Positions 58,513-64,000 of a DNA stretch of 64,000 nt are shown piece after piece (positions within the stretch are counted from its first letter, which is position 1; each line of letters starts with the position of its first letter). The notes beneath the pieces are model-generated. The model saw only the letters and a list, made by a program, of their open reading frames with translations, had not been told where the DNA came from and searched no databases. Origin of the DNA: Pseudoneurospora amorphoporcata (lineage: Eukaryota; Ascomycota; Sordariomycetes; Sordariales; Sordariaceae). Both the position numbers and the translations under genes were made by a program. Location: positions 93,379 to 157,378 of the forward strand of contig MU859130.1 in assembly GCA_033297205.1 (NCBI GenBank), written 5' to 3'.

Positions 58513-60699
58513 TTAGTCAACCTCCTCCATGGCGGAGTCACCAGTCTCGGCGGCAGGAGTACCCTCAGCGGCAGCAGGGGCATCGGCAGCAGCCTCAGGC
58601 TCCTCATCGAGGTTGAGGCCGAGGGAGACGAGCTTGTGGATGCGCTCGGCGAAGCCAGCGGGCTCGTCAATGGTGAAGCCGGAGACGAGGAGAGAGGTCT
58701 CGTAGAGGAGCTGGACGATGGACTTGACAGTCTTGTCGTTCTCACCGTCAGCCTCAACCTTCTTCTTGAGCTCCTTGATGATGGGGCTCTTGGGGGAGAT
58801 CTCGAAGGTCTTCTTGGAAGACATGTAGCTGGACATGGAGGTGTCACGGAGGGCCTGGGCCTTCATGATACGCTCCATGTTGGCGGACCAACCGAACTGG
58901 CCAGTGCGGATGGCGCAAGGAGAGCCGACGAGCTTGTGGGAGACGACGACCTTCTCGACCTTGTCGCCGAGAACGTTCTTGAGAGCCTTAGCAAGACCAT
59001 CGTATTCCTTCTCCTCCTCCTCACGCTGCTTCTTCTCCTCCTCGGTCTCCTCGAGCTCGAAGTCCTTGGTGATGTCAACAAGCTTCTTGCCTTCGAACTC
59101 CTTGAGCTGAGTCATGGCGTACTCATCAATGGGGTCAACAAGGAAGAGAACCTCGAAGCCCTTCTCCTTGAGAGAGTCAAGGAAGGGAGACTTGGAGACA
59201 GCCTTGATGGACTCGCCAGTGATGTAGTACATGTTCTTCTGGTGCTCAGGCATGCGAGCAACGTAATCGGAGAGAGAGGCCATCTCGTCACCAGACTTGG
59301 TGGAGTTGAAGCGGAGGAGCTTCGCAAGGGTGTTGCGGTTCTGGGCATCCTCGTGGATACCAAGCTTGATGTTCTTGGAGAAGGCAGTGTAGAACTTGTC
59401 GAAGTTTTCCTTGTCCTCAGCGATCTCGTTGAAGAGCTCAAGAGACTTCTTGACAATGTTCTTCTTGATGACCTTCATGATCTTGTTCTGCTGGAGAGTC
59501 TCACGAGACAGGTTGAGAGGGAGATCCTCGGAGTCCACAACACCCTTGACGAAGCTGAGCCACTCAGGGATGAGGTCGGTAGCATCGTCGGTGATGAAGA
59601 CGCGGCGGACGTAGAGCTTGATGTTGTTCTTGGTCTTCTTGGTCTCGAAGAGATCGAAGGGAGCGCGCTTGGGAACGAAGAGGATGGCGCGGAACTCGAG
59701 CTGACCCTCAACGGAGAAGTGCTTGACACCGAGGGGGTCCTCCCAGTCGTTGGAGAGCGACTTGTAGAAGGCAGCATACTCCTCCTGGGTGATGTCCTGG
59801 GGGTTGCGAGTCCAAATAGGCTTCTGCTTGTTGAGCTCCTCCTCCTCGATGGTGGTCTCCTTGACCTTCTTGGTCTTCTTCTCCTTCTTTTCCTCCTCCT
59901 CATCATCAACCTCCTCGATCTTGGGCTTCTTGTCATCCTCCTCGGTGACCTCCTTGGCCTCCTCCTCGGCCTCCTCATCAGGAACCTCCTTCTCGGTCTC
60001 CTTCTGGACATGGAGGTAGATGGGGTAGGAGATGAACTCGGAGTGCTTCTTGATGACCTCCTTGATCTTGCTCTCGTTGAGGTAGTCAAGCTGCTCATCC
60101 TTGAGGTGGAGGATCATCTTGGTACCGCGGCCAAGGGGCTCGCCCTCGGTGTCGGGGATGATGTTGAAGGTGCCACCAGCGGAAGACTCCCAGATGTACT
60201 GCTCGTCATCGTTGTGCTTGGAGATGACGGTAACCTTGTCGGCAACAAGGTAGGCCGAGTAGAAACCAACACCGAACTGACCGATCATGGAGATATCAGC
60301 ACCAGCGGTGAGGGCCTCCATGAACTGCTTGGTGCCGGAGCGGGCAATGGTACCAAGGTTGTTGACGAGGTCCTAAAAGCGTAGCGAGTCAGCACATTTG
60401 TCACTTTAACAAACCGCGACTGATGCAAAACTTACAGCCTTGGTCATACCGATACCGGTATCGCGGATGGTGAGGGTCTTGTTCTCCTTGTTGGGGATGA
60501 TGTCGATGCGGAGATCCTTGCCGGAATCCAGCTTGCTGGGGTCCGACAGGGACTCATAGCGGATCTTGTCGAGAGCATCGGAAGCGTTGGAGACAAGCTC
60601 ACGAAGGAAGATCTCCTTGTTGGAATAGACAGTGTTGATGATAAGGGAGAGAAGCTGAGAGATCTCAGCCTGGAACTCGAAGGTCTCGGGGGCCGACAT
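58513..60699 (-). CDS. hsp80: HSP90 cytosolic chaperone (Neurospora HSP80/HSP83)
   Basis: An ATP-dependent chaperone of kinases, receptors and other clients. Two exons are inferred: 60436-60699 and 58513-60372, with a 63 nt intron (GTAAGT...TTTAG), giving 707 aa. The N-terminal ATPase domain begins ETFEFQAEISQLLSLIINTV, with YSNKEIFLRELVSNASDALD (catalytic Glu and ATP-contacting Asn), DTGIGMTKADLVNNLGTIA across the intron, and GQFGVGFYSAYLVADKV. A Glu/Lys-rich linker (around residues 215-265) leads to the middle domain, with KQKPIWTRNP, FVPKRAPFDLFE and LNLSRETLQQ. The C-terminus ends MEEVD, the TPR co-chaperone docking motif. A 30 nt-spaced upstream in-frame extension is rejected because the HSP90 N-terminus starts here. 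Codon use is strongly biased, as expected for high expression. The opposite strand carries a spurious 582-codon frame. Confidence 0.98.
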
Positions 60700-62820
60700 G
60701 TTGGGCAGATTTGTGGGTTTGAAATGTGTGGGTATCTGGGTGGGGTCTGTTAGTGCCACGTCCTTTAGAAGGGCTGCAACTTTGGCGTTGGGATATGTAC
60801 ACGATGCTTTATCTGCAATTGAGGGCGGCTGGAAGAACAGCTGAAGAGTTGTTGTTTATATGAAATGGTGACGGAAAGGAGTGAGGGAAGGAGTGTTAAG
60901 GCAAGGCTGAAGCGGGGGAGGGGAGAGGAGGGGATGTGACTCGTAACCTTCCCTTTCGAGAGAGAGGTACTGGGCAGCGGGTGAACCTACCAAAAAGAAG
61001 TGCAAAGAAAAAGCGCTATTGTTCTGCTCCTCCAAAAGAAAAGAGAGGATACTGCTGCAGGCACGATTCGAGAGAGGAAAGAGGAAAGTTGAGATTGGAT
61101 TGGGAAGACTGAGGAACGAAGGGAAGAGCGAGAGAGGAAGGGGGCAGCAGTGGCATCTAAAATGTTCTTTGCGGCGGCCCCTGGGTCCCTGGCTGTTGCC
61201 AGCAACAGAATTCGATGAGATTCTATCGTCCAGAATTCCACGGCCTTCCTCTGATTCGTTTGCGGCTGTTGCTTGCTATCCCCACTCGACCGAAATATCA
61301 CATCTGATTGGCTGGTGGCCCGCAGGCAGAGGCGCGTCTTGGCTTCCTTGCGCTTCTCTCAAGAGGCTGCAGGAGCTACCCCAGTCACCGCTCCGCTGAG
61401 GGGCAGGAGGCGTCATTGAGGCCCTCTTCCATCCGCATTTCTCAGCTGTTGCTCCCCTATCGTTCCCATTTGCCCCCTTGCCAACATTGGGACTGAAATG
61501 ACTCCAGAAATTGCACCCTGATTCTGGATCTCGAAGGAAAGCTAGAGGCGAGTCGATATGACAGGCGAAGAACTTCCGATCAACTCCAATCATCGGGTGA
61601 AAGAGGGGCACCTGCTGTTCTGGAGCCTTCTCCGTTCAGTCAACAATCAACCGCGACATGATCTTCGGGACGCCTCCTCCATCCCGCGATTGGGCAGCCA
61701 ATGGGCAGAACGATCCAGAAAGATCGAGGCCCCTGCAGTCGTGGCAAGGCTGAACGACGGGAGGCTACAGTAGGCACCCCACGATTTTGTCGTGGCCTCG
61801 GTACTGCGTGCTAACGTTCCGACCCATCGCCTACGATTCACCAGCACCTAGGACTGGGGATTCGAGTTTGATATTCTGCCTGTTACAAGAAGCCTCCGTG
61901 ATTACGGTTCGCGGCACTAGTGTTTACGTATGGGGAAGTTCACCGGATCCGGCAAGTCACGACCGCTGCCATCGGGGTCGGGTACAGTATGACGGAGTCC
62001 GGTGTTTGTCTCTTTTTGACTTCGTATGATCGTATCATGTCCTCTCCATCTACACATGATTTTCGTCAACTTCGATATTACTTGGTAGCGTGTTCTTGCC
62101 GAGCCCAGTCATCTAAGCCCGGTCATCTATAGATGACTGGTGCCCGGTTGTCCCTCAACTCTAGTTTCCATAATCATGGTACTTCAGTCCTCTTGCCTGT
62201 CAAGTTTGTGAAGCTTCTAGCGAATGTTCGAGTCCTCATGTCCATCTGCGTGCTCAGTTGGGTGTTTCTTTGTCTAGGCTTGTCATTTCTTTTTATTTGA
62301 GACCTTACAAAAACTCAAAGCCCGTCATGGATTGCCGTATCTCAGGACGAGACAGCATGGGATGACCTCTACGTGTCCTGAGAATGGAGTTTTAGTCGGC
62401 CTCTGGCATAAACTTAACTTCACACCTCGACATAATTCGATCAGAGGTCACTGAAATATCCCCGACAAAAAAGGTAAACTCGAGGAAAAGACTGGGAACC
62501 TCATCCCGTAGCCAACATGCCGCTCTTATGGCACGAAGTTCCTGGGTCAGACACAGCTTTTTTGAATCACCCTTACCATTACATAGAAGAAGGACTATTG
62601 GAGCCTTGAATCATTTAAATTGTTCAAATATCATCCGAGAGGCGTTTTCATTCGAATCTTTGTTAACATGAGACCAACGTGCAAGCACTATGCAGGTTGA
62701 ATGGATGCTTAAGATGATGGGAGCAAGCTGTAGAATATAAGCACGTGCAGGGGTAATCTGGAAGTAGGGAGAAGACTGTGTATTGTATTGAGTTCTATAT
62801 GCCTAGAAATCCCTCACAGA
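60700..62820. promoter_or_regulatory. Upstream region of hsp90
   Basis: About 2.1 kb upstream of hsp90 with no convincing gene. Short frames at 61019-61399 and 61276-61611 are not protein-like. I found no perfect nGAAnnTTCnnGAAn heat-shock element by eye near the start. A phased TTC array lies at 61210-61249 (listed separately). Confidence 0.5.
61210..61249. promoter_or_regulatory. Candidate gapped heat-shock-element array
   Basis: nTTCn units occur with TTC starting at 61211, 61221, 61236 and 61246. All are in phase at multiples of 5 nt, as in gap- or step-type heat-shock elements. The array is about 510 nt upstream of the hsp90 start codon. Chance occurrence is possible. Confidence 0.3.
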
Positions 62821-63090
62821 AAATCTAGTCAGTGCAACACACTAGAAACCCGCTAAATTACATAATTATCACCCTTATAAGCCCTCATTTCTAACATACT
62901 CCCCTAGCTATACTAGGCAAAGTACTTAGAAAGTTAGTATAAATAAAGCTATTTACAATCTTATTCCTATTTTCGTTTCTCTAAATAATCGCTTTTGAAA
63001 GCATCGCCCGCTATTAATTACTATTAATATAGAAAGTTAGTAATACTAATTTTCACTAACAACCTAGGTTCTATAGTTCAATAATTAAAA

Positions 63091-63133
63091 GAAGGTCTTT
63101 TTGTAGTGCTATAAAAGTCTTCTTACACTGTCA
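63091..63133 (+). repeat. Inverted-repeat family, copy A
   Basis: A 43-nt sequence that is nearly identical to the reverse complement of 63457-63501 (about 3 mismatches in 40). It also aligns without gaps to 63738-63780 (32 of 43 identical). Confidence 0.85.
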
Positions 63134-63456
63134 GCAAAAAGACATATATATATAACTCCGCCAAATTTAAAGTAAGAGGTATAAGAGTAGGGTTGAAAAT
63201 TTTAGTATTTTTTACTCTATAAAACAGCATTTACAAAGATTTTTTATCTAGCCTCTAACGTCTTTCTAAAAACGAAATATTAAAATAAAATAAATTTTAT
63301 TCAAATTTTTACCTTTTAGTCTCAATTCTCTGCTGAGTAACGTTGCGATGTGGTCGTAGGCGTTATATTATAGAGAAAAAAATAAGAAAATTTGCAATAC
63401 TACTCTTATTTACCCAAGCCTTTATTTAAATAAGTTACACCTAGTTTCATTTTTTA

Positions 63457-63501
63457 CTACAGTGTAAAAAGACTTTTATAGCAGTGCAAAAAGACCTTCT
63501 C
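63457..63501 (-). repeat. Inverted-repeat family, copy B (reverse orientation)
   Basis: The reverse complement of the 43-nt unit. With copy C at 63738-63780 it would form the two ends of an element of about 324 bp. Confidence 0.85.
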
Positions 63502-63737
63502 ATAATTAAAGCGTTAAGTTAGATCTTAGACTATTCTTATTGCTATAGTAAATTTTATAATATACTTTCAATATTATTAGTAATTTATAAATTATTTTTA
63601 AAGGTCGTAGGTTCGAACTCTATTAGGATTAAACTTTTTACTTCTTTTTCTTCTTTATATAGATTATGTATTATATAGGATCTTCTTAATTTATAAAAGT
63701 TATTTCTATTATATTATATAAGTAGGTAATTTATAGA

Positions 63738-63780
63738 GAATGTCTTTTCGCACCGTCATAAAAGTCTTCCGGCACCGTCA
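63738..63780 (+). repeat. Inverted-repeat family, copy C (least mutated)
   Basis: The GC-richest copy. It contains two direct 17-nt subrepeats (gtcttttcgcaccgtca and gtcttccggcaccgtca), as in DNA transposon or MITE termini with subterminal repeats. Confidence 0.85.
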
Positions 63781-64000
63781 CCCCACCCATCCCGCGCGCC
63801 AAGCACACGCTAATGCACACCAAAATTTTTGAGCCAATCAAATCGCTCGCATACAAATCATAGTCCACACTCTACATCGCAATTGTATTCTTTCATAGAT
63901 TTCACACTAGAAATCTGGGCATTACATTCTTTCATAAAATATCACGTGCCCAGCCCACCCAGATGTGCACCCAGATTGGCCACTTTACAGCACACTTTAC
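63781..64000. other. Right-edge flank of the repeat
   Basis: Normal-composition sequence after the AT-rich block. It has no frame or RNA gene that can be supported before the window ends. Confidence 0.4.

Larger units (their letters stand above)
62821..63745. repeat. AT-rich, RIP-like degenerate repeat DNA
   Basis: Composition shifts abruptly to very AT-rich, TpA-rich sequence with almost no coding capacity, then returns to GC-rich sequence near 63770. This is the typical look of Neurospora repeats mutated C-to-T by repeat-induced point mutation. The terminal-repeat copies inside it differ from a GC-richer copy at 63738-63780 mostly by transitions. Confidence 0.75.

Noticed and set aside
58636..60384. 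582-codon open frame on the plus strand, antisense to hsp90
   Set aside because: It is a shadow of the strongly codon-biased hsp90 gene: Leu/Asp/Glu-rich translation with no domain, covering almost exactly the HSP90 exon.

Overview
This is nuclear DNA of a filamentous ascomycete, almost certainly Neurospora (N. crassa or a close relative). Several predicted proteins match Neurospora proteins I know: the nitrogen metabolite repression regulator NMR, the ERG2-type C-8 sterol isomerase (erg-1), HSP80/HSP90 and the heterochromatin protein DIM-7. Genes have short 54-119 nt introns with GTATGT/GTGAGT-like donors and CTAAC branch sites. An AT-rich, TpA-rich stretch at the right edge looks mutated by RIP. 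The order nmr - erg-1 - dim-7 - hsp80 fits my recollection of a linkage group V block; this was not checked by any search.

Layout. 0-5.6 kb: the 5' part of a secreted Ser/Thr-rich protein (minus, cut by the edge), the rRNA-processing PIN protein FCF1 (plus) and nmr (minus). 5.6-12 kb: mostly non-coding, with one doubtful ORF and a possible F-box relic. 12-28 kb is dense with housekeeping genes: erg-1 (-), exosome CSL4 (+), Sec2-type Rab GEF (+), TruB/PUS4 pseudouridine synthase (-), dim-7 (+), mitochondrial tRNA-modification GTPase MSS1 (-), MAK16 (+), Mso1-like Sec1-binding protein (+) and a 73-residue protein with three GRSGYNK repeats (-). 28-34.5 kb: gene-poor, with a broken pogo-type transposase and an intact metallophosphoesterase gene. 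34.5-43.4 kb: a 9 kb stretch with no convincing gene. 43.4-60.7 kb: J-domain protein (+), sterol O-acyltransferase (-), a 783-residue protein kinase with a long leader region (+), tRNA-Arg(CCG) (-) and HSP90 (-). 60.7-64 kb: the HSP90 upstream region, then RIP-like DNA with inverted-repeat element termini.

Themes. Four genes serve RNA and ribosome metabolism (fcf1, mak16, csl4, pus4) and mss1 serves mitochondrial tRNA modification. Two genes belong to the same exocytic docking and fusion step (sec2, mso1). Two act in sterol metabolism (erg-1, are2). dim-7 encodes a subunit of the complex that marks RIP-mutated DNA, and RIP-like DNA lies about 41 kb away in the same window.

Exon boundaries were set by hand, by keeping frame and family similarity across introns. 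They are predictions without RNA evidence. The least explained items are the GRSGYNK-repeat gene, the GC-AG intron with a 29-A tract in fcf1, the inverted-repeat family in the right-edge AT-rich DNA, and the large gene-free interval.
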